Under the pieces are notes generated by a model. It saw only the letters and a list, made by a program, of their open reading frames with translations. It ran no database searches and had not been told where the DNA came from. Made by a program: the position numbers and the translations under genes. Below, piece after piece: positions 37,674 to 46,709 of a DNA stretch of 64,000 bases. The number at the start of each line of letters is the position of its first letter. Within the stretch, counting starts at the first letter, position 1. The DNA comes from Streptomyces sp. NBC_01478. GTDB taxonomy: Bacteria; Actinomycetota; Actinomycetes; Streptomycetales; Streptomycetaceae. The DNA is taken from contig NZ_CP109444.1 of the NCBI RefSeq assembly GCF_036227225.1, positions 4,197,501 through 4,261,500 on the forward strand, read 5' to 3'.

Positions 37674-38125
37674 AGGTCGACGCCGAGTCCGAGAAGTGCG
37701 CGCATCCGTGCGTACTTCCCGGTCAGCCGGGTCCGGGTCGCCTCGCCGAGGACCGCGAGGCGGGCCGGGTCCGCGTTGTGCGCCAGGTCCGCCTGCTTCA
37801 CGAGGAGCGCGCCGGGGGTCGCGAGAATGCGCCCGGCGTACGCCTCCGGGGGCTCCCCGGCCCGCTTGGTGACCGCGCGCACGATGTCCTTCGTACGACG
37901 GCTCAGCGCGGCCTCGTCCAGCCAGTGCTCGGTGAGTGCGTCGTCCTCCACGGAGTCGTGCAGCCAGGCCGCCGCGATCTGGTCCGGGTCCCCGCCACGT
38001 GCGCGGACGCCCTCGGCCACGGCCTGGAGGTGCTCGGCGTAGGGGCGCCCCGCCTTGTCGGTCTGGCCCTCGTGGGCGGTGCGCGCGAGGGCCTCGACCT
38101 CGGTCAGCGTGAGGAGCGCGGTCAC
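37670..38125 (-). CDS. HD-domain metal-dependent phosphohydrolase
   Basis: A 151-residue protein with the H...HD...ED pattern of HD hydrolases: ARTAHEGQTDKAGRPYAEHL and AAWLHDSVEDD. The size and arrangement resemble the hydrolase half of RelA/SpoT (MESH1-like), so hydrolysis of a nucleotide such as ppGpp is possible but not shown. Its GTG start overlaps the phosphatase stop (GTGA, 38122-38125), so the two are co-translated. The TAG stop overlaps the TAA of the opposing acyltransferase gene. Confidence 0.85.
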   Translation of the reverse strand: MTALLTLTEVEALARTAHEGQTDKAGRPYAEHLQAVAEGVRARGGDPDQIAAAWLHDSVEDDALTEHWLDEAALSRRTKDIVRAVTKRAGEPPEAYAGRILATPGALLVKQADLAHNADPARLAVLGEATRTRLTGKYARMRALLGLGVDL

Positions 38126-39309
38126 CGGGTCAGCGCCTGGGCCGCCGCCGTGGGGCCTTCGCGGCAGACCAGCAGCAGGGCCCGGTCGTCGTTGACGTCC
38201 TTCGCGACGGCCTCGATCAGGTGCCAGGCGGCGCCGTGGAAGCCGCCGGCGACATAGCGGTCGGCCTCGCCGGTGAGGCGGTCGATGCCCTCGACGATGT
38301 CGCGGTCGGAGGTCTCCACCAGACCGTCTGTGAACAGCATCAACACGTCCCCGGGCCGCAGCGATCCCTTCACAGGGTCGAACTGGGCGCCGTCGTACAC
38401 ACCCAGCAACGGCCCCTCGGCCGCCTTCTCCTCCCAGCGGCCGCTGCCCGCGCTGAGCTGGAGGCCCGGCGGGTGGCCGGCCGAGAAGAGTTCGTAGTCG
38501 CCGGAGTCGAGGTCCAGGACGAGGTGGATCGAGGTCGCGAAGCCCTCGTCCCAGTCCTGGCGGAGCAGATAGCCGTTGGCGGCGGGCAGGAACGCGTGCG
38601 GGGGCAGCGAGCCGAGCAGGCCGCCGAAGGCGCCCGACAGCAGCAGGGCGCGGGAGCCCGCGTCCATGCCCTTGCCGGAGACGTCGGTGAGGACGACCTC
38701 CATGGTCCGGCCGCCGTTCGTCCGGGCCGCGACGACGAAGTCGCCGGAGAACGACTGGCCGCCCGCCGGCCGCAGCGCCATCTCCCGGTGCCAGCCCTGC
38801 GGCAACTGCGGGAGCTTGCTCTGCACCCGGATCCGTTCACGCAGGTCGAAGAGCATGGTGCCGCCGCGCCGCCAGGGCACGCCCACCCGGCTGCGGAACT
38901 GCGCGATCAGCAGCCCGAAGAAACCGCACGCGGCCACCACGAGCACCACGCCCGGGGTCACCCGCGCCGGGCCCTCGGTGTACGGGCCGAGCTTCACCGA
39001 CTCCACGATCAGGCCGGTGGCCGCCGCCGCGTACAGCCCGAGCAGGCTCGCGGGGCGCAGCAGCAGGCCGCCCGCGACGATCGGGAGGACCAGCGCGTTC
39101 GGCGAGCACCACACCGGGTTGGCGAGGGTCATGACCACGATCACCGGGATCGTGATCAGCAGCCCGGCCAGCGCGACCCAGTCCGAGCCGTCCCCGCGGA
39201 AGTAGTCCACGGCACTTCTGCGCAGGCCGGTGCGGACCCGGTGAGCCAGCTTCCTCAACCGGGCCGTGAACGTGTCGGCCTCCGCGCGCCGCTCTCGTCC
39301 TGCTGCCAT
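38122..39309 (-). CDS. Membrane PP2C/SpoIIE-type serine phosphatase
   Basis: A 395-residue protein with four predicted membrane helices (about 45-140) and a C-terminal SpoIIE-like PP2C domain (about 165-385). The metal-binding motifs are GGQSFSGDFV, VVLTDVSGKGMDAG and LFTDGLVE. Such enzymes dephosphorylate anti-anti-sigma factors in partner-switching cascades; no anti-sigma gene is adjacent. No sensor PAS or GAF domain is present, so signal input may be through the membrane part. It is followed by the overlapping HD gene. Confidence 0.92.
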   Translation of the reverse strand: MAAGRERRAEADTFTARLRKLAHRVRTGLRRSAVDYFRGDGSDWVALAGLLITIPVIVVMTLANPVWCSPNALVLPIVAGGLLLRPASLLGLYAAAATGLIVESVKLGPYTEGPARVTPGVVLVVAACGFFGLLIAQFRSRVGVPWRRGGTMLFDLRERIRVQSKLPQLPQGWHREMALRPAGGQSFSGDFVVAARTNGGRTMEVVLTDVSGKGMDAGSRALLLSGAFGGLLGSLPPHAFLPAANGYLLRQDWDEGFATSIHLVLDLDSGDYELFSAGHPPGLQLSAGSGRWEEKAAEGPLLGVYDGAQFDPVKGSLRPGDVLMLFTDGLVETSDRDIVEGIDRLTGEADRYVAGGFHGAAWHLIEAVAKDVNDDRALLLVCREGPTAAAQALTR

Positions 39310-39376
39310 TAGTTCGGGACCCTATCCATCCGACCAGCCGCTTGGCACGGGAGGTCCCACTTGTCCCCCCTGCGAG

Positions 39377-39400
39377 GTTCAACTTCACAGTGAACTTCAC
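39377..39400. promoter_or_regulatory. Overlapping inverted repeats upstream of the phosphatase and eis-like genes
   Basis: TTCAC-A-GTGAA (39384-39394) lies inside a wider GTTCA-N9-TGAAC (39377-39395), and AACTTCAC is repeated directly. The position between divergent genes suggests an operator, but no regulator is known. Confidence 0.35.
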
Positions 39401-39471
39401 CAGAGGCCGCTGTGCGGGCCCCCGGCGGAAATTCCCTGGCTCGTCCCGCAATGCGCTGGTAGGCATGGCTC

Positions 39472-40734
39472 ATGGGCACAGTTGCGAAGAACACACCGAC
39501 CGGGCGGACCGAGCTGCGGGTACTGCGCCAGGACGAGTGGGACACCTGGTACGACAACCTGGTCAACGCCTTCGGCGCCGTCCCGGAGTCGACCGAGGAG
39601 CGTGAGCTGACGCGCGGGCTCACCGAGTTCGACCGCTCCCTCGGCGTCTGGGACGGCGACGCGTGTGTGGGGACGGCGGGCGCGTTCAGCTTCCGGCTCA
39701 CCGTGCCCGGCGGCGCCTCGGTGCCCGCCGCGGGCATCACGATGGTCAGCGTGGCCGCCACGCACCGGCGCCGCGGCATCCTCACGTCGATGATGCGCCG
39801 GCAGTTGGACGACGTACGGTCCTGGGGCGAACCGCTGGCCGTGCTGACGGCCTCCGAGCCGGTGATCTACGGCCGGTTCGGGTACGGCATCGCGACGATG
39901 GCCATGGCCGCGGAGATCGACACCGATCGCGTCCGGCTCTCGGTGCCGCCGGGCACGGACGACGTACGACTCCGGTTCGCCGACCCCGTCGCCGTACGCG
40001 ACCAGTGCGAGGCGGTGTACGCGCGGCAGGTGGCCGGGCGGGCGGGGATGCTCGCGCGGCGGCCCGGGTGGGAGAACGAGCCGCTGCTGGACCCGGAGAG
40101 CGAGCGGCAGGGTTCGTCGCCGCTCCAGTGCGTGCTCGCGGAGCGGGACGGTGAAGTCGTCGGCTACACGCGGTACTTCGTCAAGCCCGAGTGGGACCTG
40201 CAGGGCCCCAAGGGGACCGTACGGCTGCGGGATCTGGAGGCGCTGGACCCGGCGTCGTACGCGGCGCTGTGGCGGTTCCTCTGTGAGATCGACCTGACGG
40301 GGAAGGTGGTGATGCACAACCGTCCCGTCGACGACGCCTGGCAGCATCTCGTCTCCGACATCCGCCGGTGCGCGATCCGGCAGCGGGACTCGCTGCACGT
40401 ACGGCTGGTGGACCTCGGGGCGGCGCTTGAGGCGCGCACGTACCAGGCGCCCGTGGACGTCGTGTTCGAGGTCGCGGACGCCTTCTGCCCCTGGAACGAA
40501 GGGCGTTGGCGGCTCACCGGCGACGCGAAGGGCGCGGCTTCCTGCAAGCGCACCGAGGAGGAGGCCGATCTCGCGCTGTCCGTAAGGGAGTTGGGGGCCG
40601 CGTATCTCGGCGGGGTGTCCCTCACGTCACTCGCGGGAGCGGGGCGGGTGCGGGAGCTGCGGGCCGGGGCGCTGGCGGAGACGTCGTTGGCGTTCGGGTC
40701 GACGGTCGCGCCCTGGCTGCCGCACGGGTTCTAG
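39472..40734 (+). CDS. Eis-type GNAT family N-acetyltransferase
   Basis: A 420-residue protein with the three-part Eis layout: an N-terminal GNAT domain with the acetyl-CoA loop VAATHRRRGILTSMMRRQ (about 93-110), a second degenerate GNAT domain, and an SCP2-like C-terminal domain. The terminal carboxylate-bearing WLPHGF end is typical of Eis proteins, where it joins the active site. Eis relatives acetylate aminoglycosides or lysines of proteins; the target here is unknown. It is convergent with the Nei-type glycosylase, 7 bases apart. Confidence 0.92.
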   Translation: MGTVAKNTPTGRTELRVLRQDEWDTWYDNLVNAFGAVPESTEERELTRGLTEFDRSLGVWDGDACVGTAGAFSFRLTVPGGASVPAAGITMVSVAATHRRRGILTSMMRRQLDDVRSWGEPLAVLTASEPVIYGRFGYGIATMAMAAEIDTDRVRLSVPPGTDDVRLRFADPVAVRDQCEAVYARQVAGRAGMLARRPGWENEPLLDPESERQGSSPLQCVLAERDGEVVGYTRYFVKPEWDLQGPKGTVRLRDLEALDPASYAALWRFLCEIDLTGKVVMHNRPVDDAWQHLVSDIRRCAIRQRDSLHVRLVDLGAALEARTYQAPVDVVFEVADAFCPWNEGRWRLTGDAKGAASCKRTEEEADLALSVRELGAAYLGGVSLTSLAGAGRVRELRAGALAETSLAFGSTVAPWLPHGF

Positions 40735-40741
40735 AACTCCC

Positions 40742-41557
40742 CTACGGCCGCTGGCAGTCGGGGCACCAGAAGAGGTTGCGGGAGGCGAGGTCGGCGGTGC
40801 GGATCCCGGCGCCGCAGATGTGGCAGGGCCGGTTCGCCCGGCGGTAGACGTAGACCTCGCCGCCGTGGTCGTCGACGCGGGGCGGGCGGCCCATCGCCTC
40901 GGGGGTGTGCTCGGGGCGGACGGTGTCGATGCGGTTGTTGCGGACGCCCTCGCGCATCAGCTCGACGAGGTCGGCCCAGATCGCGTCCCACTCGGCGGGC
41001 GTGAGGTCCCTGCCCACGCGGTACGGGTCGATGCCGTGCCGGAAGAGCACCTCGGCGCGGTAGACGTTGCCGACGCCCGCGATGACCTTCTGGTCCATCA
41101 GGAGTGCGGCGATCGTCGTACGGCTGCGGGAGATACGGCGGTACGCGGCGCCCGGGTCGGTGTCCTGCGGCGGGCGCAGCGGGTCGGGGCCGAGGCGGTC
41201 GTGTATCGCCTGCTTCTCGGTGTCCGTGATCAGGGCGCAGGTCGTGGGGCCGCGGAGATCGACGTACGACGTGTCGTTCGCGAGGCGTAGGCGGACGGTG
41301 TCGGTGGGCGGGGGCGCGGGGGCTCCGCCGAAGGTCACCTTGCCGAAGAGGCCGAGGTGGATGTGGATCCAGTCGGCGTCCCGGAAACCCAGGAACAGAT
41401 GCTTGCCGTGGGCTTCCGTGCGGGTGAGTTCCGTACCGTCGAGCAGTGCGGCGGCGTCGGTGAACTTGCCCTGGGGACTGGTGACTTGGGTTGTTCGGCC
41501 GCTGAAGTGACCGCCGTAGTCCAGCGCCAGTCGGTGAATCGTGTGCCCCTCTGGCAC
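40742..41557 (-). CDS. Fpg/Nei family DNA glycosylase (endonuclease VIII-like)
   Basis: A 271-residue enzyme starting at GTG 41557 and reading MPEGHTIHRLA. After removal of Met this leaves the catalytic Pro-Glu pair. The helix-two-turn-helix region (MDQKVIAGVGNVYRAEVLFR) and the C-terminal zinc finger (CHIC...CPDC) are complete. It removes oxidised bases and nicks the abasic site. AAGGA precedes the start by 9 bases. Confidence 0.93.
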   Translation of the reverse strand: MPEGHTIHRLALDYGGHFSGRTTQVTSPQGKFTDAAALLDGTELTRTEAHGKHLFLGFRDADWIHIHLGLFGKVTFGGAPAPPPTDTVRLRLANDTSYVDLRGPTTCALITDTEKQAIHDRLGPDPLRPPQDTDPGAAYRRISRSRTTIAALLMDQKVIAGVGNVYRAEVLFRHGIDPYRVGRDLTPAEWDAIWADLVELMREGVRNNRIDTVRPEHTPEAMGRPPRVDDHGGEVYVYRRANRPCHICGAGIRTADLASRNLFWCPDCQRP

Positions 41558-41645
41558 CTGCGCAAATCCTTTCCCACCAGCCCACCCGTCTCAGTCACTT
41601 GACGGGTGGGCCTCGAAAAGCCTCGGGGCTCCGCCCCGGACCCCG

Positions 41646-42131
41646 CTACTGCTGCGGATGGTGCGCCGGGATCGGCGGCAGCTCCCCCGTCGTCTCGTAC
41701 TCCGTCAGCATCTCGATGCGACGAATGTGCCGCGGGTCCTCGGAGAACGGCGTCGACACGAACGTCTCGACGAACTTCGTCGCCTCCTCCCGCGAGTGCA
41801 TCCGCGCACCGACCGCGACGACGTTCGCGTTGTTGTGCTGCCGGCCGAGCGACGCGGTCTCCTCGCTCCAGGCGAGGGCCGCCCGTACGCCCTTCACCTT
41901 GTTCGCCGCGATCTGCTCGCCGTTGCCGGAGCCGCCGATGACGACGCCGAGGGCCTCGGGGTCGGCGGCCGCGCGCTCGGCGGCGCGGAGGCAGAAGGGC
42001 GGGTAGTCGTCCTGGGCGTCGAAGATGTGCGGCCCGCAGTCGACGGGCTCATGACCCGCCTCCTTGAGCCACTCGACGAGGTGGTTCTTGAGTTCGAAGC
42101 CCGCATGGTCGGAGCCGAGATACACGCGCAT
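41646..42131 (-). CDS. rpiB: Ribose-5-phosphate isomerase B
   Basis: A 161-residue RpiB/LacAB enzyme (MRVYLGSDHAGFELK). The active-site loop reads GGSGNGEQIAANK: Ser replaces the Cys of E. coli RpiB, and a Glu (E72) takes the base role, as described for the actinobacterial subgroup. It interconverts ribose-5- and ribulose-5-phosphate. It is 88 bases upstream of the glycosylase gene; a GC-rich hairpin of a common Streptomyces type (GGGGCTCCGCCCC) lies just past its stop. Confidence 0.93.
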   Translation of the reverse strand: MRVYLGSDHAGFELKNHLVEWLKEAGHEPVDCGPHIFDAQDDYPPFCLRAAERAAADPEALGVVIGGSGNGEQIAANKVKGVRAALAWSEETASLGRQHNNANVVAVGARMHSREEATKFVETFVSTPFSEDPRHIRRIEMLTEYETTGELPPIPAHHPQQ

Positions 42132-42324
42132 GGGTCGAGTGTGACATGCCTGTTTCGGGGCAGCAGCGCGGGGGGCTGATCCGGAAAGCGGGCGGCAACA
42201 CTACCGCCACCCAATAGAACCTCAAGAAAACCTCAAGTAACGATCGGGAATCAAAGGTTCACTAATCACTTTGCCTCCGATTCACTGGACCGTCTTGTTA
42301 ACCCGGCGCAAAGGAATTCCCCCC

Positions 42325-43749
42325 ATGACTGATGGTTCCGGCCTCCAGGCAGGGCTCAAGAACCGACATCTGTCGATGATCGCGATCGGTGGCGTCATCG
42401 GCGCCGGTCTGTTCGTCGGTTCCAGTTCCGGCATCGCGACCGCGGGACCCGGCATCCTTCTCTCCTACGCGCTCGTCGGCACGCTCGTGGTGCTGGTGAT
42501 GCGCATGCTCGGTGAGATGTCCGCCGCGAACCCCACTTCCGGCTCGTTCTCCGCACACGCCGACCGCGCGCTCGGCCGCTGGGCCGGTTTCTCGATCGGC
42601 TGGCTGTACTGGTTCTTCTGGGTCGTCGTGCTCGCCGTCGAGGCGACCGCCGGCGCCAAGATCCTCGAAGGGTGGATCCCCGCCGTACCGCAGTGGGGGT
42701 GGGCGCTCATCGTGATGGTGGTGCTGACCGCCACGAACCTCGTATCGGTCGGCTCCTACGGCGAGTTCGAGTTCTGGTTCGCCGGGATCAAGGTCGTCGC
42801 GATCGGCGCGTTCATCGTCGTCGGCGCGCTGGCGGTCTTCGGCGTGCTGCCCGGCGCCCACACCGACAAGGCCGGTGTCGGCAACCTCACCGACCACGGC
42901 GGCTTCCTGCCGAACGGCCCCGGCGCGATCCTGACCGGCGTCCTGCTGGTCGTCTTCTCCTTCATGGGCAGCGAGATCGCGACCCTGGCCGCCGGCGAGT
43001 CCGAGGACCCGCAGCGCGCGGTCACCAAGTCGACCAACAGCATCATCTGGCGGATCGGCGTCTTCTACCTCGGCTCGATCCTCGTCGTCGTCTGTCTGCT
43101 CCCGTGGAACGACCCGTCGATCAAGGAGCAGGGCTCGTACGTCGCCGCCCTCGACTCCCTCGGCATCGCGCACGCCGGTCAGATCATGAACTTCATCGTG
43201 CTGACCTCGGTGCTGTCCTGCCTCAACTCCGGTCTCTACACGGCCTCCCGCATGGCGTTCTCGCTCGGCGGCCGCGGTGACGCGCCGGCCGCGTTCGCCC
43301 GGACGACCTCCCGCGGTGTGCCGATGGCGGCGATCATCGCCTCCGTCGTCTTCGGGTTCGTCGCCGTCTTCTTCAACTACGCCTTCCCGGACACCGTCTT
43401 CCTCTTCCTCGTCAACTCCTCAGGCGCGGTCGCCCTGTTCGTGTGGCTGGTCATCTGCGCGTCGCAGCTCCGCCTGCGCCGGATCATCGAGCGCGAGTCG
43501 CCGGAGAAGCTCGTCGTACGGATGTGGCTGTTCCCGTATCTGACCTGGGCGACGATCGCCCTGATCGTGTTCGTCCTCGGCTACATGCTCACCGACACGG
43601 AGGGCGAGAGCAGCGGCCGTACGACCGTTCTGCTGTCCCTGGCGGTCGCGTTGGCCGTGGTGGCGGTCTCGGTGGTCAAGGAGCGGGTGCGGGGCGGACA
43701 GGCGGTCACGGCCGCCGACGCGGACCCGGACAAGGTGTCGGTGAGCTAA
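42325..43749 (+). CDS. Amino-acid permease (APC superfamily, GABA/aromatic type)
   Basis: A 474-residue transporter with twelve membrane helices. The N-terminal signature LKNRHLSMIAIGGVIGAGLFVG is followed by the GSEIATLAAGESEDPQRAV helix-6 region, typical of the AAT family (GabP, AnsP, CycA). It is a proton-coupled amino-acid importer. The exact substrate (GABA, asparagine, alanine) cannot be read from sequence. The ATG at 42325 has AAGGAA about 7 bases before it. The preceding 190 bases are unusually AT-rich. Confidence 0.92.
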   Translation: MTDGSGLQAGLKNRHLSMIAIGGVIGAGLFVGSSSGIATAGPGILLSYALVGTLVVLVMRMLGEMSAANPTSGSFSAHADRALGRWAGFSIGWLYWFFWVVVLAVEATAGAKILEGWIPAVPQWGWALIVMVVLTATNLVSVGSYGEFEFWFAGIKVVAIGAFIVVGALAVFGVLPGAHTDKAGVGNLTDHGGFLPNGPGAILTGVLLVVFSFMGSEIATLAAGESEDPQRAVTKSTNSIIWRIGVFYLGSILVVVCLLPWNDPSIKEQGSYVAALDSLGIAHAGQIMNFIVLTSVLSCLNSGLYTASRMAFSLGGRGDAPAAFARTTSRGVPMAAIIASVVFGFVAVFFNYAFPDTVFLFLVNSSGAVALFVWLVICASQLRLRRIIERESPEKLVVRMWLFPYLTWATIALIVFVLGYMLTDTEGESSGRTTVLLSLAVALAVVAVSVVKERVRGGQAVTAADADPDKVSVS

Positions 43750-43755
43750 GGGCGT

Positions 43756-45711
43756 TCACAGCACGACGAAGCTGTTCTTGACCTTGTCGTAGGTCTTCAG
43801 GGCCCGGGTCTCCACGTCCGGCTGGTACCAGGTGTTGATCTGGTACGACTTCCCGTCCTCGTCGAAGCCGAGCAGCCGGGCGTGCCAGGCGACGCCCTTG
43901 AGCGTGAACGTGTACTCCCAGATCACCGCCGGCCGGCCGCGGAACGTCGTCCTGTCGAGGCGGATCTTCCGGTAGTCCGCCCCCTGTTGGGCGTTCCGCT
44001 CCGAGGCCTCCCACGTCTCCATCAGGTCACCGCGGGCGAGGGACGACTTGCCGACCAGCTCCTGGCCGCCGTCCGGGGAGGTGTAGTGCACCTCGGCCCC
44101 CGTCTTCAGATCCCGCCGCCATCCGACGGGCGTGGCCCACGCGAACCCGCCCGCCTCGCGGTGCGTGCCAGGGGGGAGGGTCCGGGGGCGGGAGGTGCCC
44201 TCGACCGTGGCGGGCGGGGAAGTGGACGGTTCAGCCGAAGTCGATGAACTCGATGAACTCGACGAAGCCGACGGGGTTGCTGAAGTACCGGTCGAGCCAC
44301 CGGAGTTGGTGAGGATCGTGCCGAGGACCGCACCTACGACCACTACGGCCGCGGCGGCGATGAGTCCGGTACGGCGACGGTGGGTGCGGCGGCGGGTGAA
44401 CGGCTGGGCGGGGCCCGGGAGTTCACTGCCAGGCGGTGGAGCGGCGGGGCCTCGGGGCAGGCGGGCGGGGTGCGGGCCGAGGGCGGGGCGCGGTGGCGCC
44501 GGGCGCGGGGCAGGTGGGTGGGCCGGGAGGGGGATGGGCTTTCGCTCGGTCAACGCTTCGGCGGGGTCGGCGGGTTGAGCCGGTGGGACCAGCTCGGCCT
44601 TTTCGGCGGCGGGTTCGGCTTGGCCGGGGTGCTCGGTCTGCTCGGTGCGGGCGAGGGAGACACCCGGCTTGCGGAGAGCGGACGGCGGGGAGTTGGGCTC
44701 GACGGCGGGACGCTGCGTCGGTATCGCGTCCTCGACGGGGTCGGGATCAGGGTCGTACACCCGGGGATCGCGTGCCGCGCGGACGAGCGACGGTTCCAGG
44801 AAGGCCGGGGTGGGCGACTCCCGGTAGGCCTCGGGAGTCTCGGGCTCCTGCGCCGACTCCGGTTCCACCGAACCCGGTTCTTCAGCCTCCTCCCCCTCCG
44901 CCTCCTCCCTTTCCACCGGAAACGCGACCGGCGTCAGCGCCTCCTCGACCTCCTCCAGCCCCGGCCGGACCGAGGGGTCCTTCTCCAGCAGCTCGGCCAG
45001 TACCTCCCTCAACGGACCTGCCGCCGACGGGAGTTCGGGCTCCTCGTACAGCACCGCGTGCAAGGTCGCCAGGGTGGTGTCGCGGGAGAACGGTGAGCGG
45101 CCTCCGAGTGCCGCGCAGAGGGTCGCGCCGAGGGACCAGAGGTCGGAGGGCGGTCCCTGTGGGCGGCCGGAGATCCGCTCGGGGGCCATGTAGTCGGGCG
45201 AGCCGACGAGCATGCCGACCATGGTGAGCGCCTTGGCGTCCTGGATCGCGGCGATGCCGAAGTCCGTGAGCACGACCCGTTGGGCGCGGCTCTCGACGAG
45301 GACGTTGCCGGGTTTGATGTCGCGGTGCAGGACGCCTCCCGCGTGCACCTGGCGCAGCGCGGCCACCAGGCCGAGTCCGATACGGGCGACCTCGCGCGGG
45401 CCGAGCGCGCCGTCGTCCGCGAGGATGCGTTCCAGGGAGCGCCCGGCGATCAACTCCATGACGATCCACAGGCGTTCGCCCTCGTCCACGACGTCGTAGA
45501 CCCGCACGACGTTGGGGTGGTCGATGCGGGCCGTCGCCCTGGCCTCGCGCAGGGTGCGCTCACGGCGGGTGCGGGTGTCCTCCGCGTCGAGGCCGTCTAT
45601 GCGCATTTCCTTGACCGCGACCTGCCGGTGCAGCATTTCGTCGGCGGCTCGCCACACCCGCCCCATTCCCCCCTGGCCGATACTTTCGACCAGCCGATAG
45701 CGCCCGGTCAC
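43756..45711 (-). CDS. Membrane Ser/Thr protein kinase (PASTA-less PknB type)
   Basis: From GTG 45711 the protein has 651 residues. The kinase domain (1 to about 260) has the G-loop IGQGGMGRVW (11-20), catalytic lysine K34 (VAVKEM), HRDIKPGN (129-136), DFG (150-152) and an APE motif. A Pro/Glu-rich juxtamembrane linker leads to one membrane helix (about 450-467). The outer part is a Ser/Thr linker and a 125-residue sensor domain without PASTA repeats. The frame opens upstream to a TTG at 45780, which lacks a ribosome binding site. It is divergent from the LPXTG protein gene. Confidence 0.9.
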   Translation of the reverse strand: MTGRYRLVESIGQGGMGRVWRAADEMLHRQVAVKEMRIDGLDAEDTRTRRERTLREARATARIDHPNVVRVYDVVDEGERLWIVMELIAGRSLERILADDGALGPREVARIGLGLVAALRQVHAGGVLHRDIKPGNVLVESRAQRVVLTDFGIAAIQDAKALTMVGMLVGSPDYMAPERISGRPQGPPSDLWSLGATLCAALGGRSPFSRDTTLATLHAVLYEEPELPSAAGPLREVLAELLEKDPSVRPGLEEVEEALTPVAFPVEREEAEGEEAEEPGSVEPESAQEPETPEAYRESPTPAFLEPSLVRAARDPRVYDPDPDPVEDAIPTQRPAVEPNSPPSALRKPGVSLARTEQTEHPGQAEPAAEKAELVPPAQPADPAEALTERKPIPLPAHPPAPRPAPPRPALGPHPARLPRGPAAPPPGSELPGPAQPFTRRRTHRRRTGLIAAAAVVVVGAVLGTILTNSGGSTGTSATPSASSSSSSSSTSAEPSTSPPATVEGTSRPRTLPPGTHREAGGFAWATPVGWRRDLKTGAEVHYTSPDGGQELVGKSSLARGDLMETWEASERNAQQGADYRKIRLDRTTFRGRPAVIWEYTFTLKGVAWHARLLGFDEDGKSYQINTWYQPDVETRALKTYDKVKNSFVVL

Positions 45712-45863
45712 CCATAGCCCCGGAGTTCCGCCACCCCTCAAGTTCCCCGTATTCCCCGGCAATCCGCTGCACCCCCACAATGGTCACACTTCATGCCGTA
45801 CCAGCATAGTGCGGAGAAATCTTGTGGTACCTCTTCAAGTACTGCGAATTCAGGCGCAGCCCC

Positions 45864-45907
45864 AGGGGGACACAGGGGAACGCAAGGGGAACACAAGGGG
45901 GACGAAC
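45864..45907 (+). repeat. Four tandem Shine-Dalgarno-like 11-mers
   Basis: AGGGG(G/A)ACxCA is repeated four times immediately before the ATG at 45908; the last copy provides the ribosome binding site. Confidence 0.7.
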
Positions 45908-46645
45908 ATGAGTTCTCGTCGCGCTGCGGCCATGGCCACAGCCGTCACAGGTTCGCTGCTCACGGCATCTTTCTCGGCGGTGATGGTCCTTTCCTTCACC
46001 GCTTCGGCGGATGACCAGGGACCGGGGAGCAGCAAAGGCGGAAAGGTGATGGAGGCGGCTCCGGCGGGTGTGAAACTGACCACGCTCCTGCCGGAAAAGA
46101 TCTCGGTCGACAACAGTTCGAAAAAGACGGCGATCACCGCCACCGTGAAGAACGAGGGGACCAAAACGAGCGGCGAACTCAATCTCCTGGTCGTCGGTTT
46201 CGACGGCCTCAAGGTCACGCATGTGCAGGGCTGTTCGGCGATCGGTGAGAAGGATCTGCCGCCCGGTTCGAACAGCGGATTCACCTGCCCTGTCGGCGCT
46301 CTCGCCGCGGGCAGTTCGAAGTCGTACGCCGTCGACGCGACGTACGACCTGGGCAAGGCCGGGAAGATCTGTCTGCCGGTGGTGTCCGCCGACGGCAAGA
46401 AGACGTTCTGGCAGCAGGGCCCGGTCCCGTTCGGTACGACGAACCCGTCACCGAACGCGCCGGCCACCCCGTTGCTGCTCGGCACCGACAACAAGCCGGT
46501 GGCGCCGGGCGGCGACACGCTGCCCAAGACGGGGGTCGGCGCCGACGTGCTGCCGCTGGGCGCGGCCGGTGCGGCGCTGATCGCGGCGGGCGCGGCGGGC
46601 CTGCACTGGTCGCAGCGACGGCCGAGGCAGCCTCTGGAGAGCTGA
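45908..46645 (+). CDS. LPXTG-anchored surface protein
   Basis: A 245-residue protein with a signal peptide (about 1-34), a mostly beta-type exposed domain with two cysteines in QGCSAIGEKD and GFTCPVG, and a sorting signal. The signal is LPKTG at 205-209, followed by a hydrophobic segment and a SQRRPRQ basic tail. Sortase would link it to peptidoglycan. The ATG at 45908 is chosen over 45809 because of the adjacent AAGGGGG. It is divergent from the membrane kinase, which might sense the wall; that link is speculation. Confidence 0.88.
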   Translation: MSSRRAAAMATAVTGSLLTASFSAVMVLSFTASADDQGPGSSKGGKVMEAAPAGVKLTTLLPEKISVDNSSKKTAITATVKNEGTKTSGELNLLVVGFDGLKVTHVQGCSAIGEKDLPPGSNSGFTCPVGALAAGSSKSYAVDATYDLGKAGKICLPVVSADGKKTFWQQGPVPFGTTNPSPNAPATPLLLGTDNKPVAPGGDTLPKTGVGADVLPLGAAGAALIAAGAAGLHWSQRRPRQPLES

Positions 46646-46658
46646 GGACACGAAACAA

Positions 46659-46695
46659 GGGAGGGCCGGGGTGCTCGCGCACCACCGGCCCTCCC
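46659..46695. terminator. Bidirectional terminator between LPXTG gene and bioY
   Basis: GGGAGGGCCGG and CCGGCCCTCCC pair perfectly over 11 bp, with further pairing inside the loop and an outer ACAAGGGAG/CTCCCTTGT pair. It lies between convergent genes. Confidence 0.8.
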
Positions 46696-46709
46696 CCTCA
46701 ACTCCCTTG

